The position numbers and the translations under genes are program-made. This document shows positions 1 to 6,070 of a DNA stretch of 6,112 bases, piece by piece. Source of the stretch: Candidatus Colimorpha enterica (GTDB lineage: Bacteria; Bacillota; Clostridia; Oscillospirales; CAG-272); the NCBI GenBank assembly GCA_018065475.1, contig JAGHTD010000168.1, forward strand, positions 1-6,112, written 5' to 3'. The notes under the pieces are model-generated. The model was not told the origin of the DNA. It worked only from the letters and a program-made list of their open reading frames with translations, and searched no databases. How positions within the stretch are numbered: the first letter of the stretch is position 1; each line of letters opens with the position of its first letter.

Positions 1-8
1 GTTTTCAT
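1..8 (-). CDS. 5' end of a divergent gene cut by the window edge (first two codons plus two bases)
   Basis: Reading the minus strand, an ATG lies at 8-6 followed by AAA and AC, and the gene then leaves the window. It is called because the signals before it are complete: an AAAGGA Shine-Dalgarno at 24-19, 10 nt from the ATG, and a near-perfect promoter (TTGAAG, 17 nt, TATAAT) at 69-41. That promoter would give a short leader of about 25 nt. The product cannot be known from two codons. A gene divergent from an operon with a palindrome between the two is often a regulator, but that is only inference. Confidence 0.55.
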
Positions 9-27
9 ATAAATCACGTCCTTTCGG

Positions 28-51
28 TTTGGTTATATAAATTATACCAAA
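28..51. repeat. TTTGGT-N12-ACCAAA inverted repeat over the leftward -10 box
   Basis: TTTGGT (28-33) and ACCAAA (46-51) are perfect 6-bp inverted arms with a 12-nt AT-rich centre. The element encloses the leftward -10 box (41-46) and the predicted start near 34. It could be a second operator half-site pair, but short arms in AT-rich DNA make this a weak call. Confidence 0.25.
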
Positions 52-69
52 TATCGGCTCATTCTTCAA
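41..69 (-). promoter_or_regulatory. Sigma-A-type promoter of the divergent leftward gene
   Basis: On the minus strand the -35 box TTGAAG (69-64) is separated by 17 nt from a consensus -10 box TATAAT (46-41). Transcription would start near 34, just upstream of the AAAGGA ribosome site. The spacing and downstream signals agree with each other, so this is well supported by sequence, though not tested. Confidence 0.75.
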
Positions 70-81
70 TAATATATTGAA
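65..81. repeat. 7-3-7 inverted repeat in the divergent promoter region (candidate operator)
   Basis: TTCAATA (65-71), a 3-nt spacer ATA, then TATTGAA (75-81) form a perfect 7-bp inverted repeat. The left arm covers nearly all of the -35 box of the leftward promoter (64-69), and the right arm lies 18-24 nt upstream of the rightward -35 box. A protein dimer bound here could block the leftward gene and possibly affect the rightward operon. The site is AT-rich, so chance occurrence is possible. Confidence 0.4.
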
Positions 82-98
82 AACTTTCTCGCCTGATG

Positions 99-127
99 TT
101 GATTTATTTTGCGCTTTGTGATAAAAT
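99..127 (+). promoter_or_regulatory. Promoter of the four-gene operon, extended -10
   Basis: TTGATT (99-104), a 17-nt spacer, then TAAAAT (122-127) preceded by TG at 119-120 (extended -10, TGATAAAAT). Transcription would start near 134, giving a leader of about 28 nt before the ATG at 162. This placement rules out the in-frame ATG codons at 96 and 132 as starts, since both lie upstream of the predicted transcript start. Confidence 0.7.
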
Positions 128-161
128 TATAATGAAATATTATCTATCCGGAAGGCACACA

Positions 162-1202
162 ATGGCAAAACTCAAAAAAGAATCAAAACAACCGAAGCAC
201 ATTCTCTACAATCTGTTTCATTCAAGCTCGTCATCAAAGGGACTGACGAAGGAGGAAGCGAAAAAGCCGAAGGACTTAAAGAACTTCTTTCCCTTCATCA
301 CCCGCAATTTCAATATGCTCTTTGCGCTCAATATCTTCGCGATACTGGGCAATTTTCCGCTTCTCTTCGCGCTTTACGCTTTCACCGGTGCTGCTAACGT
401 AAGCTCCACCTCCGCGGCGTCCGTCCTCTTCGCTCCCCTCTACGGCGCGGTCAAGATCGACGGTATGACACCCCTCCGTGCCGCCTTCTACGGCATCCAC
501 GGAGTGCAGGCAGCGGTCTCCCTTCCCACGCAGACGACGAAGGTCCTTTACCTTCTTTCCCTCCTCGTGATCTTCACCTTCGGTATCGTCAACCTCGCTA
601 CGATCTACGTCATGAGGAACATCGTCAAGGGCGACCCGATCTCCTTCGTCTCCGACATCGTTTACGTCGTGAAGAAAAACTGGAAGCAGGGTATGCTTTT
701 CGGTATCTTCGACCTCGTTTTCTCTATCGTCGCCGCGTACGACTTCATATTCTTCTTCGTCGCCAAGGGGCAGAGCTTCATTTTCGGCGCTCTGTTCGGA
801 GCCATGATCGTCATCACCTGCGCGTGGATAATGATGAGATACTATATGTATATAATGCTCGTCACCTTCGACCTTTCGGTATTCAAGATAATCAAGAACG
901 CCTTTATCTTCATGTTCCTCGGCTTCAAGAGGGATATCGTCGCGCTTCTCGGTATGCTCTGCCTGCTCGTGCTTGAATACGTGCTGATATTCTACGCCCT
1001 CCCCGTGGCGGTCATCCTTCCCGTGCTGATCCTCATTTCGGTATTCAATTTCATCGGCGTTTACGCCGCCTATCCCGCGATCAAGAAGGTAATGATCGAC
1101 CCCTATTACGTCAGCGACGACGTCGGGGCAAAGACGAGAGAGGAAGCCGAAGCGGAACCCGAGGAAGAGGAAGAAGAGCCTATCTTCATCGACAGGGGCT
1201 GA
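162..1202 (+). CDS. DUF624 (YesL-type) multi-pass membrane protein
   Basis: This gene encodes 346 residues. The start at 162 is chosen because GGAAGG (150-155) sits 6 nt upstream and because the longer in-frame starts at 96 and 132 precede the predicted transcript start. A charged N-terminal tail (1-45) is followed by about six hydrophobic segments, roughly 51-74, 128-151, 178-200, 205-230, 258-280 and 281-303. The loop around 156-180, rich in basic residues (GDPISF through KKNWKQG), and the segment near 237-258 (DLSVFKIIKNAF) resemble the pattern of the DUF624/YesL family. YesL itself lies in a rhamnogalacturonan-use cluster in Bacillus subtilis, but the family has no settled molecular function. 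The C-terminal tail (from about 328) is strongly acidic with a run of six Glu and is probably cytoplasmic. It is the first gene of the operon; the next starts 5 nt after its stop. The family call is from recognition by eye, so moderately sure. Confidence 0.7.
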   Translation: MAKLKKESKQPKHILYNLFHSSSSSKGLTKEEAKKPKDLKNFFPFITRNFNMLFALNIFAILGNFPLLFALYAFTGAANVSSTSAASVLFAPLYGAVKIDGMTPLRAAFYGIHGVQAAVSLPTQTTKVLYLLSLLVIFTFGIVNLATIYVMRNIVKGDPISFVSDIVYVVKKNWKQGMLFGIFDLVFSIVAAYDFIFFFVAKGQSFIFGALFGAMIVITCAWIMMRYYMYIMLVTFDLSVFKIIKNAFIFMFLGFKRDIVALLGMLCLLVLEYVLIFYALPVAVILPVLILISVFNFIGVYAAYPAIKKVMIDPYYVSDDVGAKTREEAEAEPEEEEEEPIFIDRG

Positions 1203-1207
1203 CGCAA

Positions 1208-2170
1208 ATGAGAGAGATCGTTATCGGGAAAAACGACGCCGGTCAGCGCCTCGACAAGTTTCTTGTCAAGGCGGTGAAGGATATGCCGTTTTCCCTGATG
1301 TATAAGTCCATAAGGACGAAAAAAATCAAGCTCAACCGCAAAAGAACCGAGCCGAACGTCATTCTGAACGAGGGTGACGTGCTTCAGCTCTTCCTAAACG
1401 AGGATATTTTCGGCGACGGAAGCGAAAAAGACGACGCGGTCTCGGTGCTTTCGCACACCACGCCTATCTTCGACGTCGAATACGAGGACGAAAACGTAAT
1501 GGTCGTCTATAAGCCGGAGGGGCTTTCCGTCCACTCCGACGAGGGCAACGAGAGGAACAACCTCATCACGCAGATCCAGGCGTACCTGTACAAAAAAGGG
1601 GAATACGATCCCCTTTCGGAGCAGTCCTTCGCCCCCGCCCTCTGCAACCGCATCGACCGCAACACCGAGGGACTCGTCATCGCCGCGAAGAACGCCGAGG
1701 CGCTCCGCTCCGTCGATGAGATGATCCGCGACGGGAAGATCACGAAGAAATACCTCTGCGCCGTCCACGGCGTACCGAAGAAAAAAGAAGATATTTTATA
1801 CGGCTGGCTGAAAAAGGACAGCCGTACCAACACCGTCAGAGTCGAGGACGGCGAGTTTCCCGGATCGGTGAAGATAAAGACCGGCTACCGTGTCATAGAG
1901 AGTAAGGGGAACGCGTCCCTTCTCGAGGTCCGTCTCTACACCGGCAAGACGCACCAGATAAGGGCGCACCTCGCACACATCGGGCACCCGCTTCTCGGCG
2001 ACGGGAAATACGGGCAGAACCGCGAGGACAGAAAGCTGGGGCTGAAAAGTCAGGCGCTCTGCTCCTGCTCGGTGCGTTTTGAATGTAAAAGCGGCCTTCT
2101 TTCCTACCTCGACGGCAAAGAAATAAGCGTTGAAAGGGGAAAGATCGGATTTCTCCGACTGTTTGAGTGA
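1208..2170 (+). CDS. RluA-family RNA pseudouridine synthase (RluC/RluD-like)
   Basis: This 320-residue protein converts specific uridines in rRNA (possibly tRNA) to pseudouridine in the cytoplasm. Residues 1-65 look like an S4 RNA-binding domain (RLDKFL near 14-19, then the K/R-rich KKIKLNRKR). The catalytic domain follows from about 85: a YKPEGLSVH motif at 101-109, the RIDRNTEG motif at 148-155 with presumed catalytic Asp150, KKYLCAVHG at 180-188 with the conserved Tyr182, and GKTHQIR at 246-252 followed by GHPLLGD at 259-265. The His usual before the catalytic RLD is Asn here (NRID), which I believe is a tolerated variant in the family. Length is normal. AGGGG (1194-1198) lies 9 nt before the ATG and inside the end of the preceding gene, so the two are probably coupled. 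RluC, RluD and other paralogues cannot be told apart here, so no symbol is given. Confidence 0.93.
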   Translation: MREIVIGKNDAGQRLDKFLVKAVKDMPFSLMYKSIRTKKIKLNRKRTEPNVILNEGDVLQLFLNEDIFGDGSEKDDAVSVLSHTTPIFDVEYEDENVMVVYKPEGLSVHSDEGNERNNLITQIQAYLYKKGEYDPLSEQSFAPALCNRIDRNTEGLVIAAKNAEALRSVDEMIRDGKITKKYLCAVHGVPKKKEDILYGWLKKDSRTNTVRVEDGEFPGSVKIKTGYRVIESKGNASLLEVRLYTGKTHQIRAHLAHIGHPLLGDGKYGQNREDRKLGLKSQALCSCSVRFECKSGLLSYLDGKEISVERGKIGFLRLFE

Positions 2171-2171
2171 T

Positions 2172-3689
2172 ATGATCTGTCTTTTGTGCCTCGCCCTCGG
2201 AATAGTCACCGCTCTGCCTCTTATATGGGATTTTCTTTTCATTCTGCCGTGGATGACGCTCCCCGCGCTTTTTCTGATCTCGGCAAAGAAGCCGAAGCCG
2301 TATCTTCACGGGCTCTGCTTCTTCCTCGGCTACTACGCCGTGGTATGGCATTGGCTCGTCTATCTCTATCCGATGGATTTCGCCGGCTTCACGGCGGGAA
2401 TGTCGGTCGTGATAATCTGCCTCGGGATCGGTTTCATGTCGCTCATTCAGAGCGTCGGCTTCGCCTTCGTCCCGATGATCTACAACCGCCTTTTCAAGTC
2501 CTGCAAGCTCCTCTCCCCACTCGCCGCCGCGTCACTCTGGACGATTGCCGAGTGGGCGCAGTCGCTTTTCTGGTTCGGCATCCCCTGGGGACGGCTCGCC
2601 CTCACGCAGGTCGGCTGGCTCCCGATGATAAGGAGCGTGTCGCTTTTCGGCTCGCTTTTCATCGGCTTCATCATCTCGCTTTTTGCGGGGCTCATCGCTC
2701 TTGCGCTTGACGGCGGAATAAAAAAGCCGTCGCCGAAACCGATCTGCATAGCTCTCGCTTTGTTCATTCTCAACGCCGCTTTCGGCGTCGTCAAGCCAAT
2801 CCTGACGGCGAAAAACCGCACAACCTTCATCGGCGCGGCGATCCAGGGCAACATTTCCTCCGCCGACAAGTGGGCGGACGATTCGCTTTCACATTCCTTT
2901 GAGGTCTATTCCTCGCTCACCGAAAAAGCGGTGAAGGAGAGCGGCGCGGTGCTCGCCGTATGGCCGGAAAGCGTGCTGACGACCTATCTTAACGGAAACA
3001 GCTACTACGCCGCGAAGATAAGCTCCCTCGCCTCGAAGCTCGGGTGCGATATCGTCGCCGGAGGTTATTCCTCCGACGGAGGGGAATACAATTCCCTCTT
3101 CCTTTTCAGACGCGACGGGACGGTGTCGGATATTTTCTACGCCAAACAGCACCTCGTCCCCTTCGGCGAATACGTCCCGATGAGAAAAGTGATAATGACG
3201 GTGTTCCCCTTCCTCGCCGACATAAATATGTTCTCCGGCGAGATCGACAGCGGAACGTCGTCCGCAATAATGGAGAACGCCGACGGAAAGGTCGGCGGGC
3301 TTATCTGCTTCGACTCGATCTATCCCTCACTCGCAAGGCGCAGCGCAAAGGACGGGGCGGAGCTGTTCGTCATCTCCACCAACGACAGCTGGTACGGCTC
3401 GTCCCCCGCCGTATGGCAGCATAAATCCCACGCCGTCCTGCGTGCGGTCGAGAACGGAAGGTGCGTCATCCGCGCCGCCAACACAGGCGTTTCGGCGCTT
3501 ATCGACGGCGAAGGCAGGACCTGTTCCTTCCTCGGCCCTCTCGTCGAGGGCTTCACCGCCTCCGACTTTTACTACGAGGACGGAACGACGCTCTACACGG
3601 AGATCGGCGACGTTATCCTCCCGCTCTCGGTGCTTATGCTCTCGGCAATAATTATTATTTCATTTGTCCGCAAGGAGAAGAAAAGATGA
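2172..3689 (+). CDS. lnt: Apolipoprotein N-acyltransferase
   Basis: The product (505 residues) transfers an acyl chain from phospholipid to the N-terminal cysteine of lipoproteins, the last step of lipoprotein maturation, at the outer face of the cytoplasmic membrane. Hydrophobic segments lie near 2-38, 46-66, 70-104, 157-179 and 190-207, with a C-terminal anchor at about 481-499. Residues about 127-141 (EWAQSLFWFGIPWGR) match the family's E-W...G-x-PWG region. The nitrilase-like domain (about 217-470) shows the expected triad: Glu266 in WPES, Lys325 in AKQH and Cys379 in LICFDS. Glu333 in PFGEYVP is also conserved. Positions are close to the E. coli triad (267, 335, 387). The ATG at 2172 follows the upstream stop by 1 nt, implying coupled re-initiation. 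A TTG at 2130 would add 14 polar residues and overlap the previous gene; it is less likely because the first membrane segment begins right after the ATG, though no strong ribosome site marks the ATG. Classic Lnt is best known from diderms and Actinobacteria. Confidence 0.93.
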   Translation: MICLLCLALGIVTALPLIWDFLFILPWMTLPALFLISAKKPKPYLHGLCFFLGYYAVVWHWLVYLYPMDFAGFTAGMSVVIICLGIGFMSLIQSVGFAFVPMIYNRLFKSCKLLSPLAAASLWTIAEWAQSLFWFGIPWGRLALTQVGWLPMIRSVSLFGSLFIGFIISLFAGLIALALDGGIKKPSPKPICIALALFILNAAFGVVKPILTAKNRTTFIGAAIQGNISSADKWADDSLSHSFEVYSSLTEKAVKESGAVLAVWPESVLTTYLNGNSYYAAKISSLASKLGCDIVAGGYSSDGGEYNSLFLFRRDGTVSDIFYAKQHLVPFGEYVPMRKVIMTVFPFLADINMFSGEIDSGTSSAIMENADGKVGGLICFDSIYPSLARRSAKDGAELFVISTNDSWYGSSPAVWQHKSHAVLRAVENGRCVIRAANTGVSALIDGEGRTCSFLGPLVEGFTASDFYYEDGTTLYTEIGDVILPLSVLMLSAIIIISFVRKEKKR

Positions 3690-4141
3690 AATGTCCCTAC
3701 TGCGGCTACACGGAAAGCCGCGTCACAGACTCACGTCCGTCGGAGGACTACGCGATAAGAAGAAGGCGCGAATGTCTGAAATGCAAGCGCCGTTTCACGA
3801 CCTACGAGACCTACGATACGGGTTCCGAAGATCCTATCGTCGTCATCAAGAAGGACGGATCGCTTCAGATGTTCGACCGCAACAAGATCCTCACGGGAAT
3901 GCTTCAGGCGTGCTACAAACGCCCCGTCTCCCGCGACCGTCTGAACATCGCGATCGACGAGATCGAGAAGGAGATCTCCTCCCGCGGCTCACGCGAGATA
4001 ACCTCCACCGAGATCGGAAACATGGTCATGAAAAAGCTCCGCGAGCTCGACGAGGTCTCATACGTCAGATTCGCCTCCGTTTACCGCGAGTTCAAGGACG
4101 TCGAGACCTTCCGAAAAGAGCTTGACGCGATGGAGCATTGA
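3686..4141 (+). CDS. nrdR: Transcriptional repressor NrdR
   Basis: NrdR represses ribonucleotide reductase genes according to the ATP/dATP balance. The 151-residue length is typical. An N-terminal zinc ribbon has Cys3, Cys6, Cys30 and Cys33 (CPYC and CLKC), with the family signature DSRPSED at 15-21, the basic IRRRREC stretch, and RFTTYE at 36-41. The ATP-cone domain spans about 50-140, with VVIKKDGSLQMFDRNKI at 52-68 (nucleotide-binding region) and YVRFASVYREFKD at 126-138. The ATG at 3686 overlaps the lnt stop as ATGA, and an AAGGAG (3672-3677) lies 8 nt upstream, so it is translated both by coupling and from its own site. It is the last gene of the operon. I noticed no reductase gene in the window. 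No GC-rich terminator follows; only a weak T/A hairpin (TTTTTG and CAAAAA near 4143-4161) is seen. Confidence 0.97.
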   Translation: MKCPYCGYTESRVTDSRPSEDYAIRRRRECLKCKRRFTTYETYDTGSEDPIVVIKKDGSLQMFDRNKILTGMLQACYKRPVSRDRLNIAIDEIEKEISSRGSREITSTEIGNMVMKKLRELDEVSYVRFASVYREFKDVETFRKELDAMEH

Positions 4142-4179
4142 CTTTTTGCAAGTTTCAAAAACAAATTATTCATTTTCAC

Positions 4180-4208
4180 TTGACAAAACGCCGTAATTGT
4201 GGTATTAT
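4180..4208 (+). promoter_or_regulatory. Strong promoter of the T-box leader and trpB
   Basis: Consensus TTGACA (4180-4185), a 17-nt spacer, then TATTAT (4203-4208) with TG at 4200-4201 as an extended -10. Transcription would start near 4215. The promoter is strong and appears constitutive, which fits control by attenuation further down rather than at initiation. Confidence 0.85.
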
Positions 4209-4223
4209 TATATCAAGGCGGGT

Positions 4224-4262
4224 GGCTGTCTGCAATTTATGCGTTGCCGATATGTCACAGCC
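4224..4262 (+). other. Extra hairpin at the 5' end of the T-box leader
   Basis: GGCTGT (4224-4229) pairs with ACAGCC (4257-4262). Inside it, GCAA (4232-4235) can pair with TTGC (4244-4247), giving a two-tier stem upstream of the T-box stem I. This lies between the predicted transcript start and the canonical T-box fold. It may simply protect the 5' end of the RNA, or may compete with the base of stem I; nothing in the sequence decides between these. Confidence 0.4.
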
Positions 4263-4268
4263 GGTAAA

Positions 4269-4515
4269 CCGATGATGAAGAGGAGTACGGAAAGCAGGTC
4301 TTCTCCAGAGAGCCGCGGGCGGTGGGATCGCGGCAGAGGATTTTTCCCGAATGGACTTCTGAGGGCGAGCGGATAATGCGAGACGGAGGCGACGCTCCGT
4401 TATCAAGGTCGGCATATTCACGTATGCGCAGAGTGGACGCCAAGGCGTCAAGCGGGGTGGCACCGCAGGAAACGATCATCCTGTCCCGGCTGATTTTTTT
4501 CAGCCGGGATTTTTT
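4269..4515 (+). promoter_or_regulatory. Tryptophan-specific T-box riboswitch
   Basis: This leader RNA senses uncharged tRNA-Trp and, when bound, prevents termination ahead of trpB. Stem I: GAAG (4277-4280) pairs with CTTC (4356-4359), and GGAAA (4289-4293) pairs with TTTCC (4343-4347). They enclose a specifier loop with AGTA (4284-4287) on one side and GAA then TGG (4352-4354) then A on the other. TGG is the Trp codon. A distal hairpin pairs GCCGCG (4312-4317) with CGCGGC (4329-4334). Further hairpins follow at 4383-4400 (ACGGAG/CTCCGT), 4412-4427 (GCATA/TATGC) and 4436-4449 (GACGCC/GGCGTC). The T-box core is at 4454-4467, with TGGCACC (4458-4464) as the tRNA-end-binding bulge. Its variable base is C, which would pair with G73, the discriminator of bacterial tRNA-Trp. 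CAGG (4466-4469) with CCTG (4480-4483), and GGG (4455-4457) with CCC (4485-4487), form the antiterminator, which uses the left arm of the terminator, so the two folds exclude each other. Confidence 0.95.
4484..4515 (+). terminator. Intrinsic terminator of the T-box leader
   Basis: A perfect 10-bp stem, TCCCGGCTGA (4484-4493) with TCAGCCGGGA (4500-4509), has a loop of six T and is followed by a T run (4510-4515). It lies 22 nt before the trpB start. Its left arm is also needed for the antiterminator, the standard T-box switch. With charged tRNA-Trp in plenty, transcription should stop here. Confidence 0.95.
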
Positions 4516-4537
4516 ATATGAAAGAGAGGAAAACGAC

Positions 4538-5902
4538 ATGAAAGACATCCCTTACAAAATATATCTTGAGGAGAACGAGCTCCCCGAATGCTGGTACGAC
4601 CTCCGTGCCGATATGAAGAACAAGCCCGCTCCCCTTCTCAACTCCAAGACGCACGAGCCGATGACGAGAGAGGAGCTCTCAAAGGTGTTCTGCGACGAGC
4701 TTATCGAGCAGGAGCTGAACGAGACCAAGGCGTTCATCAAGATACCGAAGGAGATACGCGACTTCTACAAGATGTACCGTCCGTCTCCGCTCGTCAGAGC
4801 TTACTGCCTCGAAGAGAAGCTGAAGACACCCGCCAAGATCTACTACAAGTTTGAGGGCAACAACACGAGCGGAAGCCACAAGCTCAACTCCGCGATCGCC
4901 CAGGCATACTACGCAAAGAAGCAGGGGCTCAAAGGCGTCACGACCGAGACGGGCGCCGGACAGTGGGGCACCGCCCTCTCTATGGCGTGCTCATATTTCG
5001 GGCTCGACTGCCGAGTATATATGGTCAAGCTGTCGTTTGAGCAGAAGCCCTTCCGCCGCGAGGTCATGAGGACCTACGGCGCGTCGGTCACTCCGTCTCC
5101 CTCTCCCGACACCAACGTCGGAAGGCAGATCCTCACCGCTCACCCAGGCACGACCGGAAGTCTCGGCTGCGCCATCTCCGAGGCGGTCGAAGCCGCGACC
5201 TCCATGGACGGCTACCGCTACGTTCTCGGAAGCACGCTCAACCACGTCCTGCTCCACCAGTCTATAATCGGACTTGAAACGAAGGCGGCGCTCGACAAAT
5301 ACGACGTCACGCCCGACGTGATAATCGGATGTGCCGGAGGCGGTTCAAACCTCGGCGGTCTCATCGCACCCTTTATGAGGGAGAAGATAAGAGGCGAAAA
5401 GGACTATAAGATCGTCGCCGTTGAGCCCGCGTCCTGCCCCTCCCTCACAAGAGGAAAGTTCGCCTACGACTACTGCGACACGGGAATGATCTGCCCGCTT
5501 GCGAAGATGTACACCCTCGGAAGCAACTTCATCCCCTCCCCGAACCACGCGGGAGGCCTCCGCTACCACGGTATGAACCCGATCCTTTCTCAGCTCCGTG
5601 CCGACGGCCTTCTTGAAGCCGTATCGGTCGAGCAGACCTCCGTCTTTGCCGCCGCCGAAGAGTTTGCCCGCGTCGAAGGTATCCTTCCCGCCCCCGAAAG
5701 CTCACACGCGATCAGGGCGGCGATCGACGAGGCGGTAAAGTGCCGCGAAACGGGCGAGGAAAAGACGATCGTCTTCGGTCTAACCGGAACGGGCTATTTC
5801 GATATGTTCGCATATGAGAAGTTCCACGACGGCAAGATGACCGACTTCATCCCCACCGACGCCGAGATCGCCGAGGCGCAGAAGCTCCTCCCGACGGTGT
5901 AA
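4538..5902 (+). CDS. trpB: TrpB2-type tryptophan synthase beta chain, stand-alone
   Basis: This 454-residue PLP enzyme condenses indole with L-serine to give L-tryptophan in the cytoplasm. The ATG at 4538 is chosen because AGAGGA (4525-4530) is 7 nt upstream; the open frame further left runs through the T-box and terminator and is not coding. It is longer than classic TrpB (about 400 residues) and has an N-terminal extension, as in the TrpB2 (TrpB-like) branch. The Schiff-base lysine is Lys115 in GSHKLN (112-117). The catalytic Glu is Glu137 in ETGAGQWG (137-144), where classic TrpB has AGQHG. The phosphate-binding loop is GCAGGGSNLGG (264-274). HAGGLRYHG (337-345), EGILPAPESSHA (380-391) and GLTGTGYFD (414-422) are further family landmarks; the last lies where classic TrpB has its SGRGDKD loop. 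No trpA is adjacent, so it either uses free indole or works with a distant TrpA. The Trp T-box supports a true role in tryptophan supply. No clear terminator follows. Confidence 0.95.
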   Translation: MKDIPYKIYLEENELPECWYDLRADMKNKPAPLLNSKTHEPMTREELSKVFCDELIEQELNETKAFIKIPKEIRDFYKMYRPSPLVRAYCLEEKLKTPAKIYYKFEGNNTSGSHKLNSAIAQAYYAKKQGLKGVTTETGAGQWGTALSMACSYFGLDCRVYMVKLSFEQKPFRREVMRTYGASVTPSPSPDTNVGRQILTAHPGTTGSLGCAISEAVEAATSMDGYRYVLGSTLNHVLLHQSIIGLETKAALDKYDVTPDVIIGCAGGGSNLGGLIAPFMREKIRGEKDYKIVAVEPASCPSLTRGKFAYDYCDTGMICPLAKMYTLGSNFIPSPNHAGGLRYHGMNPILSQLRADGLLEAVSVEQTSVFAAAEEFARVEGILPAPESSHAIRAAIDEAVKCRETGEEKTIVFGLTGTGYFDMFAYEKFHDGKMTDFIPTDAEIAEAQKLLPTV

Positions 5903-5957
5903 CGCAGGGATTTTCAGCCGGAATGAGTAAAAAAGCGAAAGAATCACCTAAAACCTC

Positions 5958-5985
5958 TTGACACCCCCCGTTTTTTGTGTATAAT
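5958..5985 (+). promoter_or_regulatory. Strong promoter for a transcript leaving the right edge
   Basis: TTGACA (5958-5963), a 16-nt spacer, and TATAAT (5980-5985) are both consensus hexamers. The spacer holds six C (5964-5969), one G and six T (5971-5976). Transcription would begin near 5992. At least 120 nt of non-coding leader, or a small RNA, follow inside the window. Confidence 0.8.
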
Positions 5986-6049
5986 ATAGACAGCAAGTTA
6001 TTTTGAAACATATTAAACCATATTCTGCGGGCGATTTCTACTATTTTCA

Positions 6050-6062
6050 CGTAATAATTACG
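6050..6062 (+). repeat. Short AT-rich palindrome with a following T run
   Basis: CGTAATAATTACG is a perfect palindrome about its central A (6056), followed by G, G and five T (6064-6068 region). It looks superficially like a weak intrinsic terminator for the transcript that begins near 5992, but the stem has only one strong end pair per arm and almost no loop. A protein-binding site or chance are equally possible. Confidence 0.25.
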
Positions 6063-6070
6063 GTTTTTCA

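Noticed and set aside
96..161. Longer start for the DUF624 protein at 96 (or 132)
   Set aside because: Both codons lie upstream of the predicted transcript start near 134 and have no ribosome site, while 162 has GGAAGG at a 6-nt distance.
1355..1357. Asn in place of the usual His in the (H)RLD motif of the pseudouridine synthase as a sign of inactivity
   Set aside because: The catalytic Asp150 and the following R-N-T are intact, and to my knowledge Asn at the first position occurs in active-looking family members. The coordinates given here are only a marker within the gene; the motif itself is at residues 147-153, about bases 1646-1666.
2130..2171. TTG start for lnt inside the end of the pseudouridine synthase gene
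   Set aside because: It would add 14 polar residues before the first membrane segment. The ATG 1 nt after the upstream stop is the more usual coupled start. It is not fully excluded, since the ATG lacks a strong ribosome site.
4322..4537. Open in-frame extension upstream of trpB that would add 72 residues
   Set aside because: It runs through the T-box specifier, core and terminator. The ATG at 4538 has a good ribosome site, and the protein from that start matches a TrpB2 N-terminus.
5911..5921. 11-nt copy (TTTTCAGCCGG) of part of the T-box terminator (4497-4507) just after trpB
   Set aside because: The matching stem arm and T run are absent, so it is not a terminator; an 11-nt match in this sequence can arise by chance.
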